NCBI GenBank assembly: GCA_013400975.1
Contig: WBMZ01010243.1
Location: 124,001 to 188,000, forward strand
Origin: Atrichornis clamosus
Lineage: Eukaryota; Chordata; Aves; Passeriformes; Menuridae
Length of the DNA stretch: 64,000 nt
Reading direction: 5' to 3'
The notes below the pieces were generated by a model that worked only from the letters and a program-made list of their open reading frames with translations, made no database searches and had not been told where the DNA came from. This document shows positions 51,492-62,748 of this stretch, in pieces. Every line of letters begins with the position of its first letter. The first letter of the stretch is position 1. Both the position numbers and the translations under genes were made by a program.

Positions 51492-54361
51492 TACATATTA
51501 TATTAACTGATTAAACAGTTCTTTATGCAAATAACTCACATTATCTAATCTTTATCAAAATTTAATCTCTGAATAAAGCAAAATGTTCCTGAAAAAATAC
51601 TTTTTTCTTTATGCCATTAAAAATGTCCATCATTCAATTCACACACTGAAAAAGATTGGCTTACTTTGCTCAGCATTATTATCCTAAATATTAATTTAAT
51701 AAAACAGAATTTGCCATATACTGTTTTTCTAAAAGTAGCCTTTAATTCATGTATTCTATGCACAAGCATATCATTAGGTGTAACTCATGCACAGTTAGAT
51801 TGGTTTAGTTAAAGTGATATTAAAAGACATTTTTAGGACTTTGTGAAATAACTTTTAGACAGATGAAAAGTGCTTGAGAATGTTAGCTAAGCAGCCATGA
51901 GAGTCAAATCATAATTATATGTACCATGCTTAGTTCTGTTGTATAATATGTGAACTGGACGTTTAGGTAGGTGAAAACAATAATTTTCCTTTCTCTTTGC
52001 GGTACAAAGAGTGTTATTGCTAAAGTTAGAAATACCATTAACAGCTTCATGTGGTGATTCACTCTCAATTTTCAAACATTTGACAGCAATTCAAGTTTTT
52101 AATGCAGTTTCATTCCTGACTTGAAACTTCACAAACAGACAATGGGTTATTTCTTTTTCATAACTAGCAACAAGTGGCTTTTGAAAATATTTTGCTATTT
52201 CCATGGCCTGAAGGAGGAGTGCTTGCAGACAAAATGCATTTCCTTTTAAAATAAGAAACAATTTTTAAAATAAAAACCAACCCCAAACCACACAACCCCT
52301 CTCCCAAGCAAACCACTAATGGTTTTCTTCACTAAATGAAAGATTTATGTTATATTGGAAATTCACAGAATTGTTGGATTACCAAGCAGCACCAAGATGT
52401 TATAAAAATGGAAATCAAGAGATCTAAATGGATGATGTCTGACAAAATTGCATTAACTTTTTTGTTTCTTCTGCATTGGCCATTACATCTTCTATATTTC
52501 TAAGTTTTCTCATTTTTAATAGTCAGCATTTTTTAAGAATTCTGTTCCTACAATCTGCACCAGAATATCTTCAGATCAATTGCATTTTCAGCCTGCAGGC
52601 AAGTGACAACTTATAAAACTTCTTTAACCTCTTCCCAGTTCTTTGACTAATTGTGATTCTCCAGGATTGTGTCAGTGGCAAGATCTGATGCCAACATTAC
52701 TCAGATTTTAGAAGAACATTTTTAGAGTTTGTTTCTTTGCCCAAATTCCTTACCTAGGCAATATGAAACTCACAGCTTTTTCCAGCTCCACCAGAAGTTC
52801 CAAGGCTGCACTCTAAAATCCCATTGGCAGCTGAGAACAGAACAGCAGTGCAATATAGCCAAGTCCCCAGCACAAATTCCTCATCATCAACAAAGATTTA
52901 CAGGTTCCTCTGGTAAGCCACTGAGGTCATATCAGAATGAACTGATTTACATTACTGTTTGTAAAGTACTCCCTGTTGTTTTTATCTTTTCTTGTTTTCC
53001 TCCCCAAATAAAAATATTATTATCTGCATTTTGAAGGAAGTGATAATTACTTTGGTTTTTAATGAACATAATTATAAGATTCCTTTCTCTGTTTTGTTCC
53101 TTTTTTACATAGATTTTGCAATATAAAATTCTAAATTCCAGTATAATATTTTTAACAAGTAAGCTCTTTCATAGCTCTGAGATTAATTTTGTTTTAATAC
53201 TGTGTTTCTCTAAGTTTAACTTGGCAATAAAGCAAAGTTTACCACTTACAGTGTTATGTTATATTCCCAGCAGTTATACAGTTGCTCTGCAAAGACTTAC
53301 TCAGTGCTTTCAGTCTTCACTTAATTCCCACAGCAAATGAATTAAATGAGTAATGCATCTTAAATAAGGGGTAGGTTATGAGCCTATTTGGACCACAGTG
53401 AGGGTAGTTGGTGTCCAGTTCACCTATGATGAATGCAATTTGATATATATGGGACAGTCCACTTCTTGTCCCTTCCACTCTCCCTCCTGTTCTGTTTCCT
53501 TTTCTCTGCAAGTTAATTCTTTTCCTGAGGGGAGAATAACCAAAGAATAAAAAAGACCTAACCAGACCATGCAGCAGTCATTTTTAGAAAAAAAACCAGT
53601 GAGTCTAAATTTAGTCAGTTTTGCAGTTCAGACATTCTGTCTGGGATTTATTAGCATGCCATAAGATCAGGGATTCTGTTTTCCTCCTTGTTTTGTTTGA
53701 AACCTTGACCTCATTTTCTGCATTGAACAGTAACAGGATTGCATAAACAGCTATGACCCTTTGGTCCAATTTAGTCCAATTAAATTTACATAGTGCTAAA
53801 ACATTAGTTTTTAGACTTCAGTTGTCTAGCTAAATTGAACAACTAACACACTTTACCATCTTTTATTATAGGAATATATATCTATTGCCTGCATGTTGGT
53901 AATACTGAGACAGCAAATTACACCATTGTGTGATGAATCACCTTCTTCACATCTACAGCCATTTGTGCATATCCCATATGACTTTAAATATGTCCACCAT
54001 TTTTTAAAAGCATTTTAAAAACTCTCGTTTCTCTTGCCATATATTAGCTTCCAAATGACCATAGTTGCTTACAAATATTAAATACATAACCAATGATACT
54101 GGTAATGTATTTATTTATTTATACATATTTTTTTTTCATTGATGCATACTGTCTAAAGCACGAAAATTCGGTAGCTTATGACTCGTGAAGAATTAAAACA
54201 GAAGGTCTATTGCAGCGGAAAATAAAAGCTCTCTCTTTCTCAAGGACAGAAATAGCAGGTACATAGTTTGTAAATCAGTGAAGTATGCAGAATATTTTGT
54301 GATTCAAAGGTTTCCAAAGAACCTATAGAATACAGGAGATCATTATCATCATTTATGTTCA
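51492..54361. other. AT-rich non-coding stretch, no gene seen
   Basis: About 2.9 kb with no gene or recognised dispersed repeat. A short TTTA repeat lies at 54109-54122. The 101-codon frame at 52729-53034 matches no family known to me. Confidence 0.5.
54109..54122. repeat. Short TTTA simple repeat
   Basis: Just over three TTTA units (TATTTATTTATTTA), followed after TACATA by a run of ten T. It is a simple-sequence tract. Confidence 0.6.
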
Positions 54362-54897
54362 CCTACAAGAAAGGCCAGAAGGAGGATATGGGGAACTATA
54401 GGTGTGTCAGTCTGACTTTGGTGCTGAGAAGGATCATTTAGCACATCATCCTGAGTGCAGGACAGCCGAGGGATCAGGCCCAGCCAGCATGGGTTTGTGA
54501 GAGACGGGTCCTGCTTGATCAGCCTTGTCTCTTTCTATGACAAAGTGACCCACTTAGTGGATGAGGGAAAAGCTGTGAATGTTTTGGAGGTTGTAGTGAG
54601 GTGGGTCTCTTTACCCAAATAACAAGTGATACGACAAGAGGAAACAGCCTCAAGTCGAGCCAGAGGAGTTTAGATTAGATATTAGAAAAAAAAATCTTCC
54701 CCAAAAGGATTGTGAAGCATTGGTTGCCCAGGGAAGTGGTTGAGTTGCCAACCCTGGAAGTGGATGGCAAGTTAAAATACGTGTAGACGTGGTGCTTAAG
54801 GACACAATTTATACTTGTTAAATTTTACAGTCAGAGATTTACAGTTGGACTTGATGATATTAAGGGTGTTCTCTAAGCTAGATAATTCTATTATTTG
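54362..54897 (+). mobile_element. CR1 LINE with large internal deletion
   Basis: From 54362 to about 54583 the plus strand follows the CR1 reverse transcriptase coding region. The frame reads TYKKGQKEDMGNYRCVSLT, the fingers-domain stretch normally seen as NYRPVSLTS, and downstream DNA matches the part coding for GIRPSQHGF and YDKVT.LVDEGKAV. It is broken by a TAG soon after RRII and by a frameshift near 54460. At about 54584 the sequence jumps to the far 3' region: CCCAAATAACAAGTGATACG, ACAAGAGGAAACAGCCTCAA, then CCCAGGGAAGTGGTTGAGTT, and the terminal CAGTTGGACTTGATGATATT. The end, ATAATTCTATTATT, is a worn version of the CR1 ATTCTATG tail repeat. The central palm and thumb coding region is missing. 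The copy is 5'-truncated, internally deleted and inactive. Confidence 0.9.
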
Positions 54898-57800
54898 CTA
54901 CTTCATTCAGAGAATCCATGCTGTGACTGCATAGGGCTTCAAGACCCAGAAACTAATGCTGTATTCACATAGACAGAGAAGCACCTTAAAAGCTAATTTT
55001 TTTATCATAGCCTTCACTGGGTTTTTGGACTGTAACATTGAAATGCTGTGACAATGAAAGCCACAGCAAATGACATGTTGGTCTTCAAACCCCATGACAC
55101 AACCCTGGAAGGCCAGGACTATTCTCCTTGCATTCATAGGTCATACACTATTCATGTTTTAGTTCAATACCAATTAGTAAAGAAAGTATATACCATCTAA
55201 ATGTGTTCATATGAGTATTTATATAATATTTATGTTTCTCTTAATTTTTTCAGAATTATCATTTGGTCGATTGGAGTTTATTCCAAATAAATGCAAACAA
55301 TTTCCTATCACTCAGTGCATTTAATAGGAACATTTACTATAGAAGAAAATTTTGCTGTTCCATATTCCAAGGGAAGTCAGGGGCCGGGGGGAAATGGGGC
55401 GGGGTATGTAAACCTGTGTATACATTTTAATGCTTTTGGCAGATTTTTCCTGATTTTAAGCTATATCTCTATGGTTAAGCAACATCACTGGTAGAGATAA
55501 AATTCTGCAAATATACCTGTTTTTAAAAAGGTATTTATCTAACCACTCAGTACAAATATCTGTGAAATGCTAAGGTCTGAGCTCCCTTCCATGAAAATGA
55601 AGGATACTCAGCACCTCAGAGAATGAGCCTCAAGCTAGTACAATTGATCAGCCATTTCTGCTTACATTTCAATGCAGTTCTTTAGATAAAATAGAAAGAA
55701 AATCTTTAAGAAAACATCTAGTTGATGGTCTACTGCAAATACTAATATTAAGTTGTTCATTTATCCAAAGATATCTGTACCTCACCTGCTCTTCTTTGAA
55801 AAGGCTGCCATTAATTCTTGATATCTCATATAGCTTTCCAAATTACATTCATGTTTATGAAAACAAGAATTACCTGGAAAAAGTGGAAAAGCCCAGCAAC
55901 AACCTTAAGTTTTTTCATATTCAATAATGTATTCATCCAAGTGTCATATTTTCCATTTTCATTATAAAAAACAAACAAGCAAACAACAGAAACAAGTACA
56001 GGATATAATTATGCAGAAAAGAAGGCTTGACAGAAATTTCTAAATCAATAGCTCAAATCTAGGGAGAGTAGAGAGTAATATTTAAAATGAGCTCAAAGTA
56101 GTCTCAGAGTTATTGATTTGATGCCACTACAGCACATTTTCAGCACTTCTATTCTCCGTAAGTCTTATGGGTATAATTATTCTGTCCTTCAGGAACTATA
56201 CTGGTTAAAGTAAAAATGACAAAACTGAATAAATTTTGTCTTATTTTTTTTAGTACCATATTGCCCTTTAATACCGCGTAGGAAGGATTTTTTTCTGTCA
56301 TTTTTACATACTTAAGAAAGAAAGAATGATTGAAAGTGGGTAGCTCTTGACAATTTTCAGGTAGGCTTATTCTTTCATAAGCTGTGCATCCAATATTCTT
56401 ACATAAACCTAGTATGCTTTCTGTTGTCAGGGCATCCCCAAAAATAAAGACAACAATGACTTCATTTTCTCCTGTCAGTTTTTCTACTTATAAGAGGATA
56501 AAAATTATATCTACTAGCTAACAAACCTACCACACAAGATGTATGGGAGGATGAACTTGTTGACAAGCTACATTCTGGAAGCCTAGTAAAGATCAAACAT
56601 CTATTTAAATTTGCAATGCATGTGGATTTCTATAAAATTGTATACATGTCAGTCTTCTGTTATGTTTTGGAAATAAATAGTTGCTCAAAGTTGAAATTCT
56701 CAATCTTTGCTAAACACAAAAGTAGAGACTTACATTTCAGAGCTGTTGAACAGCTGTGAAAATCAGGACGCCCTGGGAGTGTGCAAGTCTGCTGCTCTAT
56801 GCAATACTAGCACACATTCACAGAATGCACTATAGCTGTCAGGACATGGAGAAGAGTGTGCTGGAAGTTACATTATTTTATGTGTGGTGTACTCATCCAA
56901 GGATCAGAAGAATGGGTTTAATTCTTTTCTTAGACTAAAGAGTATCCAGATCACATATTATTTTGCTTGCAGATGCTCTAAGCGTGAAACTGTGCAAGAT
57001 GCTGTCCTTCTGCTTAGTTTCCTATAAGAATATAAAACTAATCAGGCCAGTAAGAGAAAATGCAAGACAGCTTATGACTATATTGCCTCTTAAAGACCTT
57101 CACAGAAGTCATAATTTGTACTTTAAAATGTTGCAGTGTTACTCAGTGTTTCCAATGGAGCTTTAGATTCCCCCGGGCTACATCATGTGTATAAGAACCA
57201 CAAAGTAGGAACATGAAGCATATATACAGTAGAACATCAACAATTTTAAATAATGGAAGTTCTCTGGGTTTTAATGGCTTATCCCCTGTTGTACCCCCTG
57301 GTGCTGCTTATGGAATTCTCTGCACTGCACGGTGTGCTGTATGCTGTAAGCATTAAAGTACACAATACACCAGATTAAGGCAAAAACGTGGATATGTCCT
57401 TTCTGCAGTTTTCACCAGGATCTAACTAGATTGAAATCTTTATGTGAATCATCTTTAAAAACCTTGACTAGAATTTTATTTTTGTCTGAATGAAACTGAA
57501 AAGGATTTCCAGAGCAATGTAGTGAAAGTGCAGCATCCATGCACCTTAAGAAAAGGGAGAATCCTTTCACCAAAGGAGATCAATCAGACATAATTATCAT
57601 ATAGGATTAACTTCTGCGGGAACAATTTCAGTAATTATTTATGTGTGTACCAAGAAGACTGCATGCATCTTGATATGCACATATTCATAAGCACATATAT
57701 ATATGTAGTACAATTCTTTAAAATCTCACAAGGACTATATGAAGTAGAACACTATCAGGCAGGGAACTAAAAGAGATACTGAGATACTTCCAGTGACATG

Positions 57801-59899
57801 TTAATATATTCCAGTTTCCAGATTGTAATGTTTCTTATCAGCATGCCATGCTTTTGTATTCTGATATATTATAAAAATTGGCTCAGTGTGACAATGTTTT
57901 AAATGTATTTTGGTTTTACATTTGTAATTAAACATGTACGTATGTCACTGTGAAAGTAAGACTGTTCAAGCTGACTCTGCCAGTTAAAATCATTTATGGT
58001 TTACATCCCTACTATTCTAGTCCCCAATAATGAAAATGTTTAATTTGCTATTTGTATTTTCTACCAATAAAACTCATTCCTCTGTCTTGGGAAATACTGA
58101 TATTTTAGATGTCCTCATTTGTTCAGAAGACCTACTATGCAGTATTGTTTACTACATCTTCTTCCTCTTATCCCTACTGTCCAATCCCCTTTTCTCCTTA
58201 GCCTTCTCAAGAATAATTAATCAATATTTCAAGCAGGTTTTATTGAGAGTCATCTATCCATTGGAAAGTTTCAGTTTCTGTATATTTCAAGTGCACATAC
58301 ACTTGCATCACATCATTAGGAAAGATCCCAGTTCTGCTGTACCTCATAAGGACATATAAAATGATTCTAGTAGCAGCTCAAATCAGTTTCAATTTAATGA
58401 TTCCAGAGACCTTGTTTTATCCTGAACTGTCTATATTACCATAAATCACAGGAGTCAAATGCCCTTTCTCATTTACACCACTAGATTATGAAGTTAGTAA
58501 ATTATAGTAGCCTGAAATGAGAATTTGGCATAGCTTTTTAAAGATGATTGAAAAGGGGGAAATCCAATTAGTTTAGGCCCTAATGTAAGCTTTATGAATA
58601 TACAGAGAACTTCAGAAGAAATAACAATCTTATACTGCTCATACTCAATCCTGTAATATTTTGCTGTTTTTAACTTTTGTTGAATGTGTATGTACTTGCA
58701 TCTTAGAGGTAAGGGTTCAAGATAAATGAGAGTTTCTTCTTTGAATGCAGCACCAAAAATATAAACTTGCTTGTAGGAACATCCTTTCAAAATTAATAGG
58801 AATATTATATTTCAGAAAATTTATTGGCATAATATGTAAATACTTGAAACCTAGTATTTTACATTCATATTGACAGTATTCTCTTAAGAAGTAGTCATAT
58901 ATCACAAAATTCTTTTATTAAAACACGTTTTAAAATTTAGTATGCATATAAACTTTTAACAGAAATTACATATAACTGCAAAGAAATTAAAGTTTTTATC
59001 CATCCTTGAAGTCAATGCAATATTTACATTTATAATGCATTTGTGGTGGCTATTTGAGTATTAAAGACTGAAGAAAACTCTCTTCCTAAATTGATTTAGA
59101 TTTGCTACAATGAAATAGACAGTAGCTAATGGAGATTATTTTGAAAGATAACGTAATTAACACGTTTTATTGAACTTTGGCCCTTTTAGCAGTTAAATAA
59201 ATTGAATAAACAGATTTGTCTAAAGTCAGTAACAATGTATATGAGACAAGAAAAAGAGCCATGTAGGAAACATTGAGGAAATTATAGATCAGAACTGGAT
59301 AATTAAACACTAAGAATTTGAGGACTGTTTTCATAGTAAGAAAAAAATTTCTTTTGTATGCTTGCCCAAACTGGACATTTAGGGTCTGCACCCTCCCTTC
59401 AGGCCAGTAGGAGATAACAGCATACAAATATAGTTAAACTGACAATATGTTTTAACATCTGCCTGTGTGTGTCTCCATCACTGTGCCTCTGCTTGTCTTT
59501 CTTACGTTTAGAAACAATAAAAACACCAACATAAGTGGCCCTAATTGCCTCTTCCCATCACCATTAAAATGGTTGAATTAATCCTTTACTATTTCCACCT
59601 ACGCCAATTTTTGTCCTCTATTTACTAGCTTTTTTAATTGGACTCAACTAAAACTGCCTGCCTAAAGCCTTCTAGAGAAGCCTCTGCATACTCACTGCTG
59701 TAGTCTTGATCTCCATCCAATTCCTATTGTTTTTCCTTTGCTAATTCTGCCTGTTACCTTCTCTTTGCAACTGCTCTATGTTCTTCCCTGGCTGCTGTAT
59801 ACACTTCTCTTGCCTTATTTCTGATTCAGCTGGAAGGCATAAGTGTTCTCTTTCTCATAAATAAATCTCTTTCCTGCCCATGCAGCAGAGACCATCAAG
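54898..59899. other. AT-rich non-coding stretch, no gene seen
   Basis: About 5 kb without a recognised gene. It contains the G-quadruplex motif at 55380-55404. The frames at 58030-58359 (109 codons) and 58494-58790 (98 codons, minus) are hydrophobic or low-complexity and match nothing. The last part, about 59460-59880, is distinctly pyrimidine-rich. Confidence 0.5.
55380..55404 (+). other. Strong G-quadruplex motif
   Basis: Four G-runs lie within 25 bases: four G, CC, six G, AAAT, four G, C, four G. All loops are four bases or shorter, so the plus strand satisfies the usual G-quadruplex pattern with at least four tetrads. It stands alone in AT-rich DNA, with no CpG island or gene start recognised around it. 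Confidence 0.8.
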
Positions 59900-60484
59900 C
59901 TGGGATGAAGTTGTGAAGGCCACTTTCTTCATAGCAGCCTGTGTGGTTCTGTGCTCTGTGTTTATGGTCAAAACATAGCTGATAACACAACTCTGTGCTG
60001 GTGAGCAGTGCTGGCACAGCGACAGTGTCTTCTGTTTCTCTCTCTACCAGCTCTGCATCACCAAAGTGAGTAGGTTAGGCATTGGCAAGAAGTTGGGAGA
60101 GGACACAGCCAGGCCAGCTGACCCTAACTGACCAAGGGGATATTCCAGATCGATTGACATTGTGCTCAGCATTAAAAGCTGAGGACAAGATCAAGAAAGG
60201 AAGGGACATTCATGGTGATGTCATTTCTTTTCCCAAGCAGCCATTAGATGTGCTGAGGGCCTCATTCCCAGGAAGCAGATGACACCTACCTGTTAATAGG
60301 AAGTAGTGAACCAATTCGTTATTTTGCTTCACTTGAACACAGAGTTTTTGCTTTTCTTATTAAAGTGTGATTGTCTCAATCCACAATTCTTTTCGCCTTC
60401 CTTCATCTTCCCATTTCCTGGGATAAAGAAGTGATCAAAAAACAGAGTGGGTGTTTATCTGTTGACAAGGGTCAACTGACTACA
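59900..60484 (+). mobile_element. Avian endogenous retrovirus LTR, probable solo copy
   Basis: The sequence follows a widespread avian LTR that I recognise from its wording: CCTGTGTGGTTCTGTGCTCT, GTCAAAACATAGCTGATAAC, GGCAAGAAGTTGGGAGAGGA, CACAGCCAGGCCAGCTGACC and CTGACCAAGGGGATATTCCA. A TATA-like ATTAAAAG is at 60171-60178 and an ATTAAA polyadenylation signal at 60359-60364, followed by GTGATTGTCTCAATCCACAA, which fits a U3-R-U5 order on the plus strand. The 3' edge is placed at the TACA ending 60484, by comparison with the usual CACGACA or CACAACA end. The 5' edge is approximate and the start TG was not fixed. The stretch between 60412 and 60445 is diverged. No gag, pol or env coding sequence is next to it, so it is probably a solo LTR. 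Its retroviral class was not determined. A 66-codon frame inside it (60082-60282) is not a gene. Confidence 0.7.
60359..60364 (+). promoter_or_regulatory. LTR polyadenylation signal ATTAAA
   Basis: ATTAAA lies about 190 bp after the TATA-like box of the LTR and just before a GTGATTGTCTCAATCC stretch, the position expected for the end of R. Activity is unknown and the element is old. Confidence 0.4.
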
Positions 60485-61070
60485 TGGTCTGTCATTTACC
60501 CAGTCTGGATTTGTGTCACTTACTGACAAAAACTTATCTTCTGTTTCTAGATTAGTTACTCCCAAGAGTCCCAGTCTTACTTCTCCTGTCCAGAAAAAAT
60601 CTCCACACTGTAGTTAAAAGTTTTCCTCATGGATGACTATTTGAACGCAGCTAAGGTAATTCTCTGACTTCTCCTTTCCATGCAACATTACATGTTACCA
60701 TCTTCCTTGAGAACTCTAAACACTTGCAATATCCTGCCTGTCTTTCAGGTCCATAAACAGAACATTGACTTTGCCTCTCTACGGTGCTTCATGAATAAGC
60801 TATGCCAAAATCCTGATTTTTTTTTTTTGTAAGACTAATAAAATAAACCTCTTTTTATCTATGGTAACATCCGTTCAAGTTATTATTACGCTTCAGCTAC
60901 CATCATATCTTTTCTCCAGAAAAATTCTGTCTTGACTCAGTTGTATCTGTGCTGATGTAAGGACCATTTTCCAAGACAATTTAACGTGAACTGTCTAAAC
61001 ACATATAGCCTAATCTGTACAAAATACATAATTAGGCAGATTATCATAACTATAACAGATATGCATTTAA

Positions 61071-61124
61071 GCCTTCATTCAGCAAAGTACATATAGTCAG
61101 AAAGGTATTTAAGCATATGCTTAG
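61071..61124. repeat. Possible remnant of an old amniote palindromic repeat
   Basis: CATTCAGCAAAGTAC followed by TTTAAGCATATGCTTAG recalls a dispersed amniote repeat whose wording is near CATTCAGCAAAGCAC and TTAAGCATGTGCTTAA. The section AAGCATATGCTT at 61111-61122 is a perfect 12-bp palindrome. The match is short, diverged and made from memory, so family membership is uncertain. Confidence 0.3.
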
Positions 61125-62721
61125 ACAGACGGCAAGATAGCAATTAGTGAACTACTGAACCATAAACAGCACAACGTGAGAATATTTTCCTGTTATTTCT
61201 TCAACTGTCTTTCGTGAGCATTTTCATAAATAATGAATCAGAGAGCTATTATCTGATTTTCTGAAAAGATTGCAATATTTTTAAAAATATCTTATGTCTT
61301 CTTCATGGTTCATTTTGGTATGAGAGCACTAAGTACAAATCTAGTCTAAATTATGTGTTAGGTGCAGTGAGATAGATTGAGCTGCATATTCAGCATGATG
61401 AGCACCTGAGAGTGCAGCAGATAACTTCGGCAGGGAAACTGATGGCTAGAGCTGATTGGACACTGTAAAACAAAGTGTATGTATATTTATTTAATAATGT
61501 ATAGCTGTCTGGTTCCAATCTATGCCTTCTTATTAAGTTATATTCATTCCCATTTGTTCAGGGATGTTTTAATTCTCATAAATTTTGATGAAAGGTTGTC
61601 CATCATATGAGGTCTTGTATTCAAAGGTGATCAAAAGCATCTGTGGAACAAAAATTCTTCTCTTAATTAAAAATACTGAGTTATCTGTACAGTCAGCAAC
61701 CATATGAAAACAATCATCTAGGAGAAGATGAGGAAAAGGCAGGAAAGAGCCCACAGTTTTTAAATAGCATTTCTAGAGAAGAACATATGTCACACGTCTA
61801 GGTTCCAGATAACAGATGATCTGAATGTCCACCTACTTATAGTCTGAAGATGCTTCCAGACATATAGAAGTGCCAGGAAACAGCTTACTGTGGAAAGATC
61901 TTATACCTTAAATTTGTCCTCCTTTTTGTACAAGTGTAAATTGCTACATCAACAAAAATTAGCGAAGTATGCTCTCAAAGAAGATTTTTTAAAAATGCTC
62001 AATTAATATTGACTGTTCACTATGACTATTAAGTTAGCTCCTAAAATATTTTACTCTGACCCCTTTTTTAGTATCAACCACTTAGTCTTGTCTATTGAGA
62101 GTCCTTAATGGAGGCACAGCTCAAACATTGATGGAAGAAGAAAGCCCATATATAATATGACACATGCAGGCAACACTAGGCATCAATCCTGACAGCAGTG
62201 AATTTCCATTGCTGTTAAATACCATTCATGCACAGTAAAATGGAAGATACTTAGCACTTTTATGAATCAAAGCAAAAGAAAAGGGAAAGGAATGGATTAC
62301 CTGTAAAAGTCCTACTTAATTTGATTTTTTCACATTTCACCGTGCTTTACCTTAGAAATGTAAATGACTTATGATTTGAAAAATCATTTAGAGTCAGCAG
62401 AAATTACATCTGTGCCTTGAGAGAAGAATAGGCTCCTACTGTGCACAATACTGTGGGCAGATCTTTAATTGCATTAAGTTCTGATGAGAGTCTGTGTCAC
62501 CATTTCTTAGTGCTTACATTTTCTTCAATCTGTACAATTTATGGTATGCTTATGTGTGCATTATGTGCTTGTGGAAGGACATTTCAGGTTCAGAAGGATA
62601 TTCCTGTCACATCAAACTAGAATATAAACAACTTTCTCTTTCTCACCTGCTTTGCTCTGTCGGGGTATTCACACTTCCAAGGTGGACCCTCACGATCCCA
62701 ATGCATGGAGAGGTTTAACTC

Positions 62722-62748
62722 AAAAAAAAAAAAAAAAAAAAAAAAAAA
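62722..62748. repeat. Poly(A) run, 27 bases
   Basis: An uninterrupted run of 27 A follows a slightly GC-richer 70-bp segment (about 62650-62720). That arrangement could be the end of a retroposed RNA, but the segment matches no transcript I recognise and no flanking duplication was seen. Confidence 0.85.

Noticed and set aside
58030..58359. 109-codon hydrophobic frame that could suggest membrane segments
   Set aside because: Runs of F, L, I and S come from T-rich DNA. No family pattern is visible.
60082..60282. 66-codon frame inside the LTR
   Set aside because: LTRs of this kind are not expected to encode protein here, and the frame simply lacks stops.
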